Assembly (NCBI GenBank): GCA_938083225.1
Contig: CALKCH010000053.1
Location: forward strand, 1-40,955
Source of the DNA: Candidatus Bipolaricaulota bacterium
Lineage (GTDB): Bacteria; Bipolaricaulota; Bipolaricaulia; Bipolaricaulales; Bipolaricaulaceae
DNA: 40,955 nucleotides
Reading direction: 5' to 3'
Below are positions 27,597 to 37,328 of this stretch, piece after piece; position 1 is the first letter of the stretch; each line of letters begins with the position of its first letter. The notes under the pieces were generated by a model that was not told the DNA's origin, searched no databases, and worked only from the letters and a program-made list of their open reading frames with translations. The translations under genes were made by a program, and so were the position numbers.

Positions 27597-28427
27597 ATGG
27601 GACTGAAGAAGCTGAAGCCGGTTACGCCTGGGCAAAGGCACGCGGCGCTGTCGGATTTTTCCGAGCTCACCGCGGATGAGCCTGAGAAGAGTTTGGTAGC
27701 CCCTCTTCGTCGCCATGCCGGCCGCAATAGTCAGGGCCGCATTACCGTGCGTCACCGGGGCGGCGGCCACAAGCGCCTTTACCGGCTGATCGACTTCTAC
27801 CGGGAGAAGAAGGGTGTTCCCGCCAAGGTCGTCTCTGTGGAATACGATCCAAACCGGTCCGCTTGGATTAGCCTTCTCCACTACGCTGATGGTGAGAAGC
27901 GGTACATCATCAGCCCGGTGGAGCTACGGGTGGGCGAGACCGTCACGGCCGGGGAGGATGTGGAGCCTAAACTGGGCAACGCGCTTCCTCTGCGCAGCAT
28001 TCCCACCGGAACGCTTGTGCACAGTGTGGAGTTCTACCCGGGTTCCGGGGGAAAGATCGCCCGGGCGGCGGGGACGGCAGCACAGGTGTTGAGCAAAGAG
28101 GAGGACCGGGTTATCCTTCGTCTCCCTTCCGGGGAGATTCGGGCCTTCCATCCCGCGTGCATGGCCACAGTGGGGCAGGTTTCCAATCCTGACCACAAGA
28201 ACGTTCGGTACGGGAAAGCCGGCCGGCGGCGCAACAAAGGATGGAGGCCGGCGGTGCGCGGCACAGCCATGGGCGCCGACGATCATCCCCACGGCGGCGG
28301 CGAGGGCCGCACCGGTGAGGGGCGTTCGCCCAAGACGCCCTGGGGCAAACCCGCGCGGGGCGTGCCCACCCGGAAGAGGAAGCCCAGCGATCGGTGGATC
28401 GTTCAGCCGCGGAAGAGGAGGAAGTGA
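27597..28427 (+). CDS. rplB: Ribosomal protein L2
   Basis: This gene encodes 276 residues, the normal length, needed for subunit joining and peptidyl transfer. '[20 protein letters not shown]' and '[20 protein letters not shown]' (with the conserved His essential for peptidyl transfer) are present. The stop overlaps the rpsS start by one base (TGATG). Confidence 0.98.
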   Translation: MGLKKLKPVTPGQRHAALSDFSELTADEPEKSLVAPLRRHAGRNSQGRITVRHRGGGHKRLYRLIDFYREKKGVPAKVVSVEYDPNRSAWISLLHYADGEKRYIISPVELRVGETVTAGEDVEPKLGNALPLRSIPTGTLVHSVEFYPGSGGKIARAAGTAAQVLSKEEDRVILRLPSGEIRAFHPACMATVGQVSNPDHKNVRYGKAGRRRNKGWRPAVRGTAMGADDHPHGGGEGRTGEGRSPKTPWGKPARGVPTRKRKPSDRWIVQPRKRRK

Positions 28428-28711
28428 TGGCCAGGTCCAAGAAAAAGGGGCCGTTTGTGGACCCGAACCTCCTGGAGAAGGTGGAGAAGTTCAAGCGGGG
28501 TTTGATCAGCGAGATCAAGACCTGGTCCAGGGCGTCGATGATTACCCCGGAGATGGTGGGGTTGACCATCTACGTCCACAACGGGCGTACCCACGTCCCC
28601 GTGCGGGTCACAGAGGCCATGGTGGGGCATCGGTTGGGCGAGTTTGCTCCCACCCGCACGTTCCGGGCGCACGGCGGGGTCAAGAAGAAGACTCCGCCCG
28701 CTCCGAAGTAG
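28427..28711 (+). CDS. rpsS: Ribosomal protein S19
   Basis: This gene encodes 94 residues of the 30S head near the A-site finger. '[16 protein letters not shown]', '[15 protein letters not shown]' and '[16 protein letters not shown]' are diagnostic. The ATG at 28427 overlaps the rplB stop and has GAGGAGGAA upstream. A start at 28394 would add an acidic stretch not found in the family. Confidence 0.97.
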   Translation: MARSKKKGPFVDPNLLEKVEKFKRGLISEIKTWSRASMITPEMVGLTIYVHNGRTHVPVRVTEAMVGHRLGEFAPTRTFRAHGGVKKKTPPAPK

Positions 28712-28721
28712 GGGGTGAGCC

Positions 28722-29063
28722 ATGCGGGAAGCGGTGGCACGGGCGCGCTTCGTCCGGGTTTCGCCCTTGCGGGCGCGGCTGGTGATCGACGAGATCCGGG
28801 GTAAACCCGTGGCCGAAGCTCGGCGGCTTTTGGCCCTCTCCCCGAAGAAGGCGGCCCGGATCATCAAGAAGGTGCTGGATTCGGCAGTGGCTAACGCCGT
28901 GAACAACTTCGAGATGGACGAGACGAACCTTTGGGTAGTGAAGGCCTACGTGGACGAGGGCCCGCGGCTCAAGCGCTTGAATCCGCGGGCTTTCGGGCGG
29001 GCCGACATCATCCAACGGCGCCTTTCCCACATCACTGTGGCTGTGGCGGAGAAGGAGGGCTGA
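28722..29063 (+). CDS. rplV: Ribosomal protein L22
   Basis: This gene encodes 113 residues and lines the nascent-chain tunnel. '[20 protein letters not shown]' and '[20 protein letters not shown]' (the tunnel hairpin) match the family. The stop overlaps the rpsC ATG by one base. Confidence 0.97.
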   Translation: MREAVARARFVRVSPLRARLVIDEIRGKPVAEARRLLALSPKKAARIIKKVLDSAVANAVNNFEMDETNLWVVKAYVDEGPRLKRLNPRAFGRADIIQRRLSHITVAVAEKEG

Positions 29064-29722
29064 TGGGTCAGAAGACGCATCCGGTGGGATTTCGTGTGGG
29101 GGTTCTCCGCAAATGGCGCTCCACCTGGTTTGCCCCGAAGGGCAGGGTTCCCGCGTATGTGGTGGAGGACCGGCGTATCCGCGACTACATCGAGCGGACG
29201 TATCGCGGGGCGGGGATTGCGGAAGTTCAGATCGAGCGGGCCACCGAGGCGCGGGCCAAGGTCATCATCCGCGCCGCTCGTCCGGGCATCATCATCGGCC
29301 GGGGTGGGGCGGAGATCATGGCCCTCCAGGAGCGCCTGCGGAACCTGACGGGCCGGGAGATGGCGGTACATGTGATGGAGGTGGATAAGCCCGAGCTGGA
29401 GGCTGTGCTTGTGGCTCAGGACGTGGCTTTTCAAATCGAGAACCGGGTCAATCCTTATCGGGCCATCAAAGAGGCCATCCGCCGAGTGATGGCCGCCGGT
29501 GCACAAGGGGTAAAGATCCGGGTTTCCGGGCGGCTGGGCGGCGCGGAGTTGTCCCATTCTGTGGAGATAAAGGAAGGCCGGGTTCCCCTCCAGACCCTTC
29601 GCGCTGACGTGGATTTCGGCTCCGCCATTGCCTGGACGAAATACGGGGTGATTGGAGTCAAAGCCTGGGTGTTTCGGGGTGAGATTTGGGCATTCAAGGA
29701 AAAGCGGGTGGAGGTGAAGTAA
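29063..29722 (+). CDS. rpsC: Ribosomal protein S3
   Basis: This gene encodes 219 residues at the mRNA entry. It starts [13 protein letters not shown], with the KH-domain motif 'IIIGRGGAEI' and the C-terminal 'GVKIRVSGRLGGAE'. The ATG at 29063 overlaps the rplV stop. A longer frame from 28931 only reads through rplV and is not real. Confidence 0.98.
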   Translation: MGQKTHPVGFRVGVLRKWRSTWFAPKGRVPAYVVEDRRIRDYIERTYRGAGIAEVQIERATEARAKVIIRAARPGIIIGRGGAEIMALQERLRNLTGREMAVHVMEVDKPELEAVLVAQDVAFQIENRVNPYRAIKEAIRRVMAAGAQGVKIRVSGRLGGAELSHSVEIKEGRVPLQTLRADVDFGSAIAWTKYGVIGVKAWVFRGEIWAFKEKRVEVK

Positions 29723-30154
29723 ATGGCACTTTTGGCGCCCAAGCGCACGAAGTACCGCAAGCAGCAGAAGGGCCGCCACATCAAGGGCAAGGCCAGCCGT
29801 GGAAACACCGTGGCCTTCGGGGACTACGGAATCCAAGCATTGGAGCGTGTCTGGCTCACGGCCCAGCAGATCGAGGCCGCCCGCACGGTGTTGGCTCATT
29901 CCACCCCAAAGGGCAAAGTTTGGGTCCGTATTTTTCCGGACAAGCCCTATACGAAGAAACCCGCGGAATCCCGCATGGGCAAGGGGAAGGGCGATGTGGT
30001 GGGCTGGGTGGCGGTGGTGAAACCTGGGCGGGTACTGTTCGAATTCACCGGGGTTACCGAGGAGGAAGCTAAAGAGATCCACCGCAAGGTTTCAGCAAAA
30101 CTGCCGATCGCCACGCGACTGGTTCGCCGAATGCAAGTGGGGGTGGCCGTATGA
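29723..30154 (+). CDS. rplP: Ribosomal protein L16
   Basis: This gene encodes 143 residues at the A-site of the 50S subunit. '[20 protein letters not shown]' and '[19 protein letters not shown]' are diagnostic. Its ATG directly follows the rpsC TAA, and its stop overlaps the rpmC start (ATGA). Confidence 0.98.
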   Translation: MALLAPKRTKYRKQQKGRHIKGKASRGNTVAFGDYGIQALERVWLTAQQIEAARTVLAHSTPKGKVWVRIFPDKPYTKKPAESRMGKGKGDVVGWVAVVKPGRVLFEFTGVTEEEAKEIHRKVSAKLPIATRLVRRMQVGVAV

Positions 30155-30348
30155 AAGCCCGGGACCTGCGGGAACTCACCGACGAAGAGTTGAAGCAAAA
30201 GGTCCAGGAGTGGAAGCGCAAGCTCTTGAACCTGCGCTTCCAAGTGGCCTCTGGCCAGCTCACCAACACCGCGGAGCTCCAAAAGACCAAGCGGGATATT
30301 GCCCGGGCCCTTACTGTGTTGCGGGAACGGGGGGTGCGTTATGGGTAG
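30151..30348 (+). CDS. rpmC: Ribosomal protein L29
   Basis: This gene encodes 65 residues forming the usual helical hairpin, with '[20 protein letters not shown]' and '[20 protein letters not shown]'. It sits by the tunnel exit next to L23. It overlaps rplP by 4 nt and rpsQ by 8 nt. Confidence 0.96.
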   Translation: MKARDLRELTDEELKQKVQEWKRKLLNLRFQVASGQLTNTAELQKTKRDIARALTVLRERGVRYG

Positions 30349-30589
30349 GCGCAAACAACGTCTCGGGGTGGTGGTGAGCGACAAGATGCAGAAGACCATC
30401 GTGGTGGTGGAGGAAAGGCTGGTGGAGCATCCCCTCTACCACAAATATGTCCGGCGGCGCACCAAGTATTACGTGCACGATGAAGCCCAACAGGCGCGGG
30501 TTGGGGACTTGGTGCGCATCGAGGAGACCCGGCCGCTCTCCAGGCTCAAGCGGTGGCGGCTGGTGGAGATCGTTCGCCGCGCTCAATAG
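30341..30589 (+). CDS. rpsQ: Ribosomal protein S17
   Basis: This gene encodes 82 residues of OB fold. '[23 protein letters not shown]' (core [12 protein letters not shown]) and '[20 protein letters not shown]' are family marks. The ATG at 30341 lies in the last codons of rpmC and is preceded by CGGGGGGTG. An extension to 30299 would be antitypical. Confidence 0.96.
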   Translation: MGRRKQRLGVVVSDKMQKTIVVVEERLVEHPLYHKYVRRRTKYYVHDEAQQARVGDLVRIEETRPLSRLKRWRLVEIVRRAQ

Positions 30590-30591
30590 CC

Positions 30592-30957
30592 ATGGCTGTC
30601 CAGCTGCGTACGCGTCTAGTGGTGGCCGACAACACCGGCGTCAAAGAGGTGGAGTGCATTAATGTCCTGGGGAAGAAGCGAACGGCAGAAATAGGGGATA
30701 TCATCGTGGTCTCGGTGAAAAAGAGGCTCCCCACCGCTCAATTTGACAAGGGCGACATCGTACGGGGCGTGGTGGTGCGCACGCGTAAAGCCTTCCGCCG
30801 GGCCGACGGGAGCACTATTCGCTTCGACGACAACGCCGTGGTTTTGGTGGACAAGAGCCTACAGCCCGTGGGAACTCGGGTGTTCGGGCCAGTGGCGAGG
30901 GAACTGCGGGACAAGGGGATGATGCGTATCATTTCCCTCGCTCCCGAGGTGGTGTGA
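30592..30957 (+). CDS. rplN: Ribosomal protein L14
   Basis: This gene encodes 121 residues and forms an intersubunit bridge. '[18 protein letters not shown]', '[13 protein letters not shown]' and '[10 protein letters not shown]' are diagnostic; the end '[24 protein letters not shown]' is normal. It starts 2 nt after the rpsQ stop, without a clear ribosome site, and is probably translationally coupled. Confidence 0.97.
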   Translation: MAVQLRTRLVVADNTGVKEVECINVLGKKRTAEIGDIIVVSVKKRLPTAQFDKGDIVRGVVVRTRKAFRRADGSTIRFDDNAVVLVDKSLQPVGTRVFGPVARELRDKGMMRIISLAPEVV

Positions 30958-30967
30958 GGGGAAGAAG

Positions 30968-31279
30968 ATGGCCAAGATCAAGAAGGACGACCGGGTAAAA
31001 ATCATCGCCGGCGACGACCGGGGCAAGGTCGGGAAAGTCCTGCGGGTCTTTCCTGAGGGGGAGCGCGTGTTGGTGGAGGGCGTGAACATTGTGACCAAGC
31101 ACCAGCGCCCCACGGCCACGGTGCGGGAGCCGGGGATCATTAAGAAAGAGGCCCCCATCCACATCTCGAACGTGAAACTCATCTGTCCGGAGTGTGGGGT
31201 GCCCACCCGTGTGGGGTTTGCCTGGGTCGAGGGCCGCAAGCTCCGGCGGTGCAAACAGTGCGGAGCTACCTTCCCATAA
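30968..31279 (+). CDS. rplX: Ribosomal protein L24 with zinc ribbon
   Basis: This gene encodes 103 residues. The KOW segment ([20 protein letters not shown]) is at residues 11-30. The C-terminal tail carries four possible zinc ligands, C73, C76, C95 and C98 (CPEC...CKQC), a form found in many but not all bacteria. L24 starts 50S assembly at the tunnel exit. Confidence 0.96.
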   Translation: MAKIKKDDRVKIIAGDDRGKVGKVLRVFPEGERVLVEGVNIVTKHQRPTATVREPGIIKKEAPIHISNVKLICPECGVPTRVGFAWVEGRKLRRCKQCGATFP

Positions 31280-31283
31280 AACC

Positions 31284-31820
31284 ATGCTTCTTTACGAACG
31301 ATACAAGCAAGAAATCGTGCCCAAGCTCCTTAGGGAGCGGGGTTACCGGAATGTCTTACAGGTTCCCCGGATCGAAAAGGTTGTGATCAACATGGGGGTT
31401 GGCAAACACGACGATCCCAAGGTCTTGGAGGGGGCGGTGAAGAATCTCACCCAGATCGCTGGGCAGAAGCCCGTGGTAACGCGGGCTAAAAAGGCTATCT
31501 CCGATTTCAAGATCAGGAAAGGCGATGCCATCGGGTGCACGGTCACCTTGCGGGGGGTGCGAGCTTACGAGTTCTTACACAAGCTCTTCCGCGTGGTGTT
31601 GCCGGGCATCCGGGACTTCAAGGGTGTGGATCCTGATTCCTTCGATGGCCGTGGCAATCTTGCCCTTGGCATTCCTGACCAGATGGCGTTTCCCGAGGTG
31701 AGCTACGACGATGTAGTTCGGCCGCAGGGGATGGATGTGGTGATCGTGACCACCGCCAAGACCGACGAAGAAGCTTATCATCTCTTGGCTGCTTTGGGAT
31801 GTCCGTTTCGGAAGAAATAG
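31284..31820 (+). CDS. rplE: Ribosomal protein L5
   Basis: This gene encodes 178 residues and binds 5S rRNA in the central protuberance. '[13 protein letters not shown]', '[21 protein letters not shown]' (core [13 protein letters not shown]) and '[23 protein letters not shown]' match the family. The ATG at 31284 lies 4 nt after the rplX stop. The longer frame to 31194 overlaps rplX and is rejected. Confidence 0.97.
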   Translation: MLLYERYKQEIVPKLLRERGYRNVLQVPRIEKVVINMGVGKHDDPKVLEGAVKNLTQIAGQKPVVTRAKKAISDFKIRKGDAIGCTVTLRGVRAYEFLHKLFRVVLPGIRDFKGVDPDSFDGRGNLALGIPDQMAFPEVSYDDVVRPQGMDVVIVTTAKTDEEAYHLLAALGCPFRKK

Positions 31821-31828
31821 GGGCGAAC

Positions 31829-32014
31829 ATGGCGCGCAAATGTAAAATTGAAAAGATGGGAAAGCCGCAGAAGTTCCGGGTGCGGCAGCGGAACCGGTGC
31901 CTTTTGTGCGGGCGGTCGCGCGGATACATTCGGGATTTTGGTCTCTGCCGCATGTGTTTTCGCAAACTGGCACTGGACGGGCAAATACCTGGAGTGAAGA
32001 AGGCGTCCTGGTGA
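31829..32014 (+). CDS. rpsZ: Ribosomal protein S14, zinc form
   Basis: This gene encodes 61 residues of the short, zinc-binding S14 type (rpsN type Z). The ligands are C24, C27, C40 and C43 in '[20 protein letters not shown]'. It ends in KKASW, the standard terminus. The ATG at 31829 is chosen over an upstream extension inside rplE. Confidence 0.97.
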   Translation: MARKCKIEKMGKPQKFRVRQRNRCLLCGRSRGYIRDFGLCRMCFRKLALDGQIPGVKKASW

Positions 32015-32024
32015 GGAGGAGAGG

Positions 32025-32435
32025 ATGACCGTGATCGATCCCATCGCTGACATGCTCACGCGCATCCGCAATGCCTTGGCCCGCCGGGCCCCCGAAGTGG
32101 TGCTGCCCGCCTCCCGCCTGAAGGTAGAAATCGCCCGGGTCCTCCAGGAGGAAGGGTACATTGCGGGGTACGAGGTGGACGACACTGGAAGCTACCCGGT
32201 GCTCCGGATCAAGTTCAGGTACCTGCGGGAGGGGACGCGCACCTGGCGCCCGGCGATCCGGGGTCTGCGCCGGCTGAGTCGGCTGTCCTGCCGGGTCTAC
32301 GCCGGTGTGCGGGAGTTGCCCCGTCCCTATCAAGGCCTGGGAATCGTCATCGTCTCTACCCCGCAAGGGGTGATGACGGACCGCGAGGCGCGGCGGCGCC
32401 GCATCGGCGGTGAGCTCCTCTGCGAAGTCTGGTGA
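32025..32435 (+). CDS. rpsH: Ribosomal protein S8
   Basis: This gene encodes 136 residues of the 30S platform. 'DPIADMLTRIRNA' and 'RPYQGLGIVIVSTPQGVMTDREAR' (core GIVIVSTPQGVMTDREA) are diagnostic. In E. coli S8 represses the spc operon; no matching mRNA site was identified here. GAGGAGAGG lies before the ATG. Confidence 0.97.
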   Translation: MTVIDPIADMLTRIRNALARRAPEVVLPASRLKVEIARVLQEEGYIAGYEVDDTGSYPVLRIKFRYLREGTRTWRPAIRGLRRLSRLSCRVYAGVRELPRPYQGLGIVIVSTPQGVMTDREARRRRIGGELLCEVW

Positions 32436-32443
32436 GGTGGTCC

Positions 32444-32989
32444 ATGTCTAAAGTGGGCAAAAAGCCGATCCCTTTGCCAGCCGAGGTCAAGGTTGAGGTT
32501 CTGCCCGGGGAGGTCGTGGTGCAGGGGCCCTTGGGCAGCCTGCGCTGCCCGTATGATCCGGAGTACGTCTCCATCGCCGTTGAGGATGGGAAAGTCGTGG
32601 TGACCCGCAAGGGCGAACGGGCTGCTTTCCGTGCTCGCCATGGCTTGTATCGAGCTCTCATCGCCAACATGGTCCAAGGCGTCACGAAAAAATGGGAGAA
32701 AGAGCTGGAGATCCAGGGGTTGGGGTATCGGGCTAAGCTGGAGGGGCGCACTTTGGTGATGGAGCTCGGCTTTTCCCATCCTGTGCGCTTCCCCATCCCG
32801 GAAGGCGTGGAGGTGGAAGTGCCTGAGCCCACCCGCATCATCGTGCGTGGGATCGATAAATATTGGGTGGGGCAAGTGGCGGCAGACATTCGCCATATCA
32901 AACCGCCCGAGCCCTATCGTGGCACGGGCATTCGCTACAAAGGCGAAGAAATCGTGCGCAAGGTGGGCAAACTTGGAGCGAAGGCGTGA
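32444..32989 (+). CDS. rplF: Ribosomal protein L6
   Basis: This gene encodes 181 residues near the sarcin-ricin loop. '[18 protein letters not shown]' starts the protein and '[31 protein letters not shown]' (core [12 protein letters not shown]) is the C-terminal signature. The ATG at 32444 has GAGGTGGT upstream; an earlier GTG at 32432 overlaps rpsH. Confidence 0.97.
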   Translation: MSKVGKKPIPLPAEVKVEVLPGEVVVQGPLGSLRCPYDPEYVSIAVEDGKVVVTRKGERAAFRARHGLYRALIANMVQGVTKKWEKELEIQGLGYRAKLEGRTLVMELGFSHPVRFPIPEGVEVEVPEPTRIIVRGIDKYWVGQVAADIRHIKPPEPYRGTGIRYKGEEIVRKVGKLGAKA

Positions 32990-32994
32990 TAGCT

Positions 32995-33366
32995 ATGGCT
33001 GAACTTTCCCGTAATGCGCAGCGGATCAAGAGGCACATGCGCATCAGGCGCCGGATTGTGGGCACGCCCGAGCGCCCCCGGCTCTGTGTGTACAAAAGCC
33101 TTCAGCACATGTACGCGCAGATCATCGACGACACCCAGCCCGGGGGCAGCCGCACGTTGGTGGCGGCCTCCACCCTGGATCCAGAGATTCGGGACCAGAT
33201 CAAATCAGACAACGTCGAAGCTGCGCGGCTGGTGGGGAAGGTTTTGGCCCAGCGCGCACGCGCTCAGGGGATCCACAAGGTTGTATTCGACCGGGGCGGT
33301 TATCCCTATCACGGCAAGGTGCGGGCCTTGGCGGAGGCGGCCCGGGAGGGAGGGCTGGAGTTTTGA
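32995..33366 (+). CDS. rplR: Ribosomal protein L18
   Basis: This gene encodes 123 residues binding 5S rRNA. '[18 protein letters not shown]' and '[26 protein letters not shown]' (core [20 protein letters not shown]) are diagnostic. The ATG at 32995 follows the rplF stop by 5 nt. The stop overlaps the TTG start of rpsE. Confidence 0.97.
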   Translation: MAELSRNAQRIKRHMRIRRRIVGTPERPRLCVYKSLQHMYAQIIDDTQPGGSRTLVAASTLDPEIRDQIKSDNVEAARLVGKVLAQRARAQGIHKVVFDRGGYPYHGKVRALAEAAREGGLEF

Positions 33367-33881
33367 TCACCCAGGTTCCTGAGCAGTTACAAAACGAGGT
33401 CATCGAGATCCGCCGGGTCGGACGGGTCACCAAGGGCGGAAAGCGCATGCGGTTTCGGGTCGTGGTGGTGGTGGGCAACGGCGCCGGGCTGGTGGGGGTG
33501 GGCATGGGCAAGTCCATCGAGATTCCTCAAGCTGTGCAGCAGGCCATTCGCGACGCTCTGAAAAACATGGTGGAGGTGCCCCTGGTGAACGGGACCATCC
33601 CCCACGAGGTGTTGGGCGAATATGGAGCGGCCAAAGTTCTCCTGCGCCCGGCCTACCCGGGTACGGGCGTTATTGCCGGCCGCACCGTGGGTGCCGTGTG
33701 CCGCATGGCCGGGATCAAGGACGTGTTGACCAAGGCCCTACGCTCCACGAACCCCCTGAATTTGGCCCGGGCCACGTTGGCTGCCCTGGCCCAGTTGGAG
33801 AGCCCCCACATGGTAGCCAAACGTCGGGGCAAGACACTCCAGGAGATTGTGGAGGCCGAAGATGGCAAAGAATCTGAATGA
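33363..33881 (+). CDS. rpsE: Ribosomal protein S5
   Basis: This gene encodes 172 residues, important for decoding accuracy. '[20 protein letters not shown]', '[14 protein letters not shown]' and '[21 protein letters not shown]' (core PGTGVIAG) match the family. The start is TTG overlapping the rplR stop (TTGA); no ATG is available in a sensible place. It overlaps rplO by 20 nt, so no rpmD (L30) fits between them. Confidence 0.97.
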   Translation: MITQVPEQLQNEVIEIRRVGRVTKGGKRMRFRVVVVVGNGAGLVGVGMGKSIEIPQAVQQAIRDALKNMVEVPLVNGTIPHEVLGEYGAAKVLLRPAYPGTGVIAGRTVGAVCRMAGIKDVLTKALRSTNPLNLARATLAALAQLESPHMVAKRRGKTLQEIVEAEDGKESE

Positions 33882-34314
33882 CCTGCGTCCTGCGCCTGGG
33901 GCCAAGCCCCGAAAGAAGCGGGTTGGCCGAGGCTATGGCTCTGGCCACGGTGGGCACGAGTCCGGCCGGGGCACGAAGGGGCAAAAGGCCCGCGCCGGTG
34001 TGCGCATGCGCCCAGGATATGAGGGCGGACAAACGCCCCTTTGGATGCACTTCCCCAAGCGTGGGTTTCATAATCCCCTGGCCAAGGATTACGCGGTGGT
34101 CAACGTGGGCCTTTTGGAGAAGCACTTCTCCCCCGGCGAGGAGGTTACCCCTGAGAAGCTATGGGAGAAGAGGCTCGTCAGAGATATTAAAGATGGGGTG
34201 AAGATCTTGGGCGGCGGGGAGCTTCGGAAGTCCCTTATCGTCAGGGCCCACAAATTCAGTCGCACGGCCAAGGAGAAAATCGCGGCGGCCGGCGGCCGGG
34301 CCGAGGAGGTCTAG
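33862..34314 (+). CDS. rplO: Ribosomal protein L15
   Basis: This gene encodes 150 residues of the 50S core. '[20 protein letters not shown]', '[19 protein letters not shown]' and '[18 protein letters not shown]' are diagnostic. The ATG at 33862 lies inside rpsE. Normally rpmD lies between rpsE and rplO; here it is absent. Confidence 0.97.
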   Translation: MAKNLNDLRPAPGAKPRKKRVGRGYGSGHGGHESGRGTKGQKARAGVRMRPGYEGGQTPLWMHFPKRGFHNPLAKDYAVVNVGLLEKHFSPGEEVTPEKLWEKRLVRDIKDGVKILGGGELRKSLIVRAHKFSRTAKEKIAAAGGRAEEV

Positions 34315-34315
34315 G

Positions 34316-35605
34316 GTGCTTCGCCGCGCGCAACAGGTTTTCGCTGTGGAGGAGCTGCGCAAGCGCATTCTTTATACCTTGGGCATGCTCCTCGTCTATC
34401 GTATTGGCGTGTATATTCCAATCCCGGGCATCAAAACCGAGGCCTTGGGGCAGATTCTGTCCCAAGCTTTAGGTGCCGGTCTTCTCCAGTTTTTGAACCT
34501 CTTCACCGGAGGAGCGCTCCAGAACTTCTCTCTCTTCGCCCTCGGCGTCATCCCCTACATCAACGTGTCCATCATCATTTCCCTCCTCATGCCCGTGGTT
34601 CCAGCCCTAAAGAAGCTGCGGGAAGAAGGGAGAGAAGGGCAAAAAAAGCTCACCCAGTACACGCGGTGGGGTACAGTCCTTATGTCCCTCACTCAGGGCT
34701 ATGCTTTTAGCTACCTGGCCATCACCTATGGTCTAGCTGATCCTACGCCGCGATTTTTCATAACCTCCATCATTGCCTTAGCTACGGGGAGTATTTTCCT
34801 CATGTGGATTGGAGAGCGCATCACTGAAAATGGTATTGGGAACGGAATATCCATGTTGATCATGGCCGGGATTGTGGCGCGCTTCCCCGCGGAAATTCAG
34901 TCCACCTATATCGAAATTTCCACCGGAACAGTTCATCCCCTATGGGCCATTGGTTTGGTAGTGGTGTTTGTGGCCGTGGTGGGCCTCACCGTGATCATGC
35001 AGCAGGGTCAGCGCCGCATTCCTGTGCAGTACGCCAAACGCACCACCGGCCGGCGGGTGTACGGTGGCCACTCCACCTATCTCCCCCTCCGGGTGAACAT
35101 GGGCGGTGTGATCCCCATCATCTTCGCTTCCGCCATTCTCAGCCTCCCTAGCTCCATCGCCTCCTGGATTCCTAGCCTGCGCTGGCTGCAGACCTATGTG
35201 GAGCCCGGAAGTTGGGTGTACCTTTTGGCCTACGTAGCCCTCACCATCTTTTTCACCTATTTCTACGCTTCCTTGGTGTTTGACCCGGAGGAGGTGGGGA
35301 AGAACCTGCGGGAGGCGGGCGGGTTTGTGCCTGGGGTGCGGCCCGGATCGCCCACAGCCCAATATCTCCGAGATATTCTCAATCGCTTGAACCTTGTGGG
35401 AGCACTGTTCCTGGCGGGCATTGCCGTTCTGCCCTACATTTTCCGGGCCATTTCCGGCATCAGAGGTTTCTGGCTCGGCGGAACCTCCCTCCTCATCCTC
35501 GTGGGCGTGGGAATTGACACGATCATGCAGATCGAAGCTCACCTCATCATGCGCCAGTACGAGTCCCTCATCAAAGGTGCCCGTTTCCTGGGGAGGAGAG
35601 GATGA
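34316..35605 (+). CDS. secY: Preprotein translocase subunit SecY
   Basis: This gene encodes 429 residues with ten predicted membrane helices, the channel of the Sec translocon. 'YRIGVYIPIPGI', 'FALGVIPYINVSIIISLLMPV' (core LGVIPYINVSII) and 'QGQRRIPVQYAKRTTGRR' (cytoplasmic loop binding SecA and ribosomes) are diagnostic. The start is GTG at 34316 with GAGGAGGT upstream, two bases after the rplO stop. It overlaps adk by 4 nt. Confidence 0.98.
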   Translation: MLRRAQQVFAVEELRKRILYTLGMLLVYRIGVYIPIPGIKTEALGQILSQALGAGLLQFLNLFTGGALQNFSLFALGVIPYINVSIIISLLMPVVPALKKLREEGREGQKKLTQYTRWGTVLMSLTQGYAFSYLAITYGLADPTPRFFITSIIALATGSIFLMWIGERITENGIGNGISMLIMAGIVARFPAEIQSTYIEISTGTVHPLWAIGLVVVFVAVVGLTVIMQQGQRRIPVQYAKRTTGRRVYGGHSTYLPLRVNMGGVIPIIFASAILSLPSSIASWIPSLRWLQTYVEPGSWVYLLAYVALTIFFTYFYASLVFDPEEVGKNLREAGGFVPGVRPGSPTAQYLRDILNRLNLVGALFLAGIAVLPYIFRAISGIRGFWLGGTSLLILVGVGIDTIMQIEAHLIMRQYESLIKGARFLGRRG

Positions 35606-36225
35606 AGAACCTCGTTCTTCTGGGGCCTCCTGGTGCGGGGAAAGGCACAGTGGCAGCCCGTCTGGTTCGAGAATTCGGGTTCATCCACGTTTCCACGGGC
35701 GACATGCTCCGGGAAGAGGTGAACCGGAATACCCCGCTTGGGCAGCTGGCCAAGGGATACATGGCACGGGGCGAACTCGTGCCCGATGAGGTCATCTTGA
35801 GCATGGTCAGGCAGCGCGTGGATGCCCAACAGGGTGTACTGTTTGACGGTTTCCCCCGTACCCGGGCCCAGGCGGAAGGCCTGGAGCGGTTTACCTGTGT
35901 GGATCTGGTCATCTTCTTCGAAGTGGATGAGGAAGAGGTGGTGCGCAGGCTTTCCAGTCGGCGGATCTGCGCAAGCTGTGGCGCGGTGTACAACCTCGTG
36001 ACCCAACCTCCCAAAGTCCCTGGAAAGTGCGATCTCTGCGGAGGAGAGCTCATTCAACGGGAAGACGACAAGCCCGAAGTGGTGAGGCACAGGTTTGCGG
36101 TGTACATGAAGGATTCCGCACCTCTGGTGGCCTATTACCAAAGCCGGGGTCTCTTGCATCGGGTCCGGGCTGACCGGTCTCCCGACGAAGTTTTTCAGGC
36201 TATAGCTGAGATCTTACGCGCATGA
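35602..36225 (+). CDS. adk: Adenylate kinase with zinc LID
   Basis: This gene encodes 207 residues catalysing ATP + AMP to 2 ADP. The P-loop is GPPGAGKGT (residues 8-16) and FDGFPRT (81-87) is the AMP/ATP signature. The LID has four cysteines, C123, C126, C143 and C146, the structural zinc form common in Gram-positives and thermophiles. It overlaps secY and map by 4 nt each, in the usual secY-adk-map order. Confidence 0.98.
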   Translation: MKNLVLLGPPGAGKGTVAARLVREFGFIHVSTGDMLREEVNRNTPLGQLAKGYMARGELVPDEVILSMVRQRVDAQQGVLFDGFPRTRAQAEGLERFTCVDLVIFFEVDEEEVVRRLSSRRICASCGAVYNLVTQPPKVPGKCDLCGGELIQREDDKPEVVRHRFAVYMKDSAPLVAYYQSRGLLHRVRADRSPDEVFQAIAEILRA

Positions 36226-37001
36226 TCGCCATTAAAACGGAACGAGAGCTGGAACTAGTGGCGGAGAACGCCAGACTGCTCCGGGAGACCCTGCGGGAGC
36301 TGGTGCGCCGGGTGGAGCCAGGGGTGACTACGGCGGAGCTGGACCAGTGGGCAGAGCGGTCGCTTCGGGCTGCCGGAGCTGTCCCAGCTTTCAAGGGGTA
36401 TCAAGGATACCCTGCTACGGTGTGTGTTTCCGTGAACGACGAGGTCGTACACGGTATTCCTAGCCCTCGGCGGGTGCTCAGGGAAGGAGACGTGGTCTCC
36501 CTGGACCTTGGGCTTCGCCGGGCCGAGTATTACGCGGATGCAGCGGTGACGGTGGCGGTGGGCCAGCCCGCGGCGGAGGCGCTGCGGCTGGTGGTCGCGG
36601 TCCTGGACGCCTTGCGGGCGGCCATCGAGGCCATTAAGATGGGAGCACACGTTTCGGATTTGTCTTATGCTATTGAGTCCACAGCCAGAAAACATGGGTT
36701 TTATCCGGTGCGGGAGTTTGTAGGGCACGGAATAGGCCGCTCCCTGCACGAAGATCCACAAATTCCGAACTTCGGCCCGCCCGGGTTTGGGCCGGTGCTC
36801 AGAGAGGGAATGGTCCTTTGTCCGGAGCCCATGCTGAAAGGGGATGATCTTCCCACACGAGTTCTTCCGGATGGGTGGACAGTGGTCACTGGCGGGGGGA
36901 CGCTGGCCGCCCACTTCGAGGAGATGGTGGCGGTGACCGCGGACGGCCCGTGGGTTTTGACGGAATGGATTGGGGAGGAGATTTGGGGAAAAAGGAACTG
37001 A
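36222..37001 (+). CDS. map: Methionine aminopeptidase, type I
   Basis: This gene encodes 259 residues and removes the start methionine from new proteins. The five metal ligands are D95, D106, H169, E202 and E233, and H77 matches the substrate-site His. 'GHGIGRSLHEDPQIPNFG' is diagnostic of type I. The last codons contain the infA start. Confidence 0.97.
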   Translation: MIAIKTERELELVAENARLLRETLRELVRRVEPGVTTAELDQWAERSLRAAGAVPAFKGYQGYPATVCVSVNDEVVHGIPSPRRVLREGDVVSLDLGLRRAEYYADAAVTVAVGQPAAEALRLVVAVLDALRAAIEAIKMGAHVSDLSYAIESTARKHGFYPVREFVGHGIGRSLHEDPQIPNFGPPGFGPVLREGMVLCPEPMLKGDDLPTRVLPDGWTVVTGGGTLAAHFEEMVAVTADGPWVLTEWIGEEIWGKRN

Positions 37002-37201
37002 TCAGGGCGAAAGGCGAAGTGATCGAGGTGCTTCCAGACAGTATGTACCGTGTGCGTTTGGAAACCGGTCATGAAGCAATTTGCGTGACCTCTGGCCGGA
37101 TGCGTCGGAACCTCATCCGGGTTGTGGTGGGAGACAGGGTGGTGTGCGAGTTTTCGCCCTATGACTTGACCCGCGGGCGCATCGTGTACCGGGAGAGCTA
37201 G
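36983..37201 (+). CDS. infA: Translation initiation factor IF-1
   Basis: This gene encodes 72 residues, the exact family length, with an S1/OB fold. 'AKGEVIEVLPDSMYRVRLETGHE' (core VIEVLPDSMYRVRL) and 'SPYDLTRGRIVYR' are diagnostic. The start is taken as TTG at 36983, 4 nt after a GGGGAGG site and inside map (19 nt overlap). An ATG at 36965 lacks a ribosome site and would add residues alien to IF-1. Confidence 0.95.
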   Translation: MGKKELIRAKGEVIEVLPDSMYRVRLETGHEAICVTSGRMRRNLIRVVVGDRVVCEFSPYDLTRGRIVYRES

Positions 37202-37210
37202 GAGGAGGGC

Positions 37211-37324
37211 ATGAAGGTCCGGAGCTCAGTGAAAAAGATCTGCGAAAAGTGCCAGGTTATTCGGCGCCGAGGGCGCCTCTGGGTGATTTGTCGCAATCCT
37301 AAGCATAAGCAGAGGCAGGGGTGA
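37211..37324 (+). CDS. rpmJ: Ribosomal protein L36
   Basis: This gene encodes 37 residues: [17 protein letters not shown], then [20 protein letters not shown]. The zinc ligands are C11, C14, C27 and H32, the zinc-binding form. AGGAGGAGG lies just before the ATG. It occupies the usual place between infA and rpsM. Confidence 0.97.
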   Translation: MKVRSSVKKICEKCQVIRRRGRLWVICRNPKHKQRQG

Positions 37325-37328
37325 TGCT

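Noticed and set aside
28946-30082. Minus-strand open frame opposite rpsC and rplP (378 codons)
   Set aside because: It is a shadow of two clear ribosomal protein genes.
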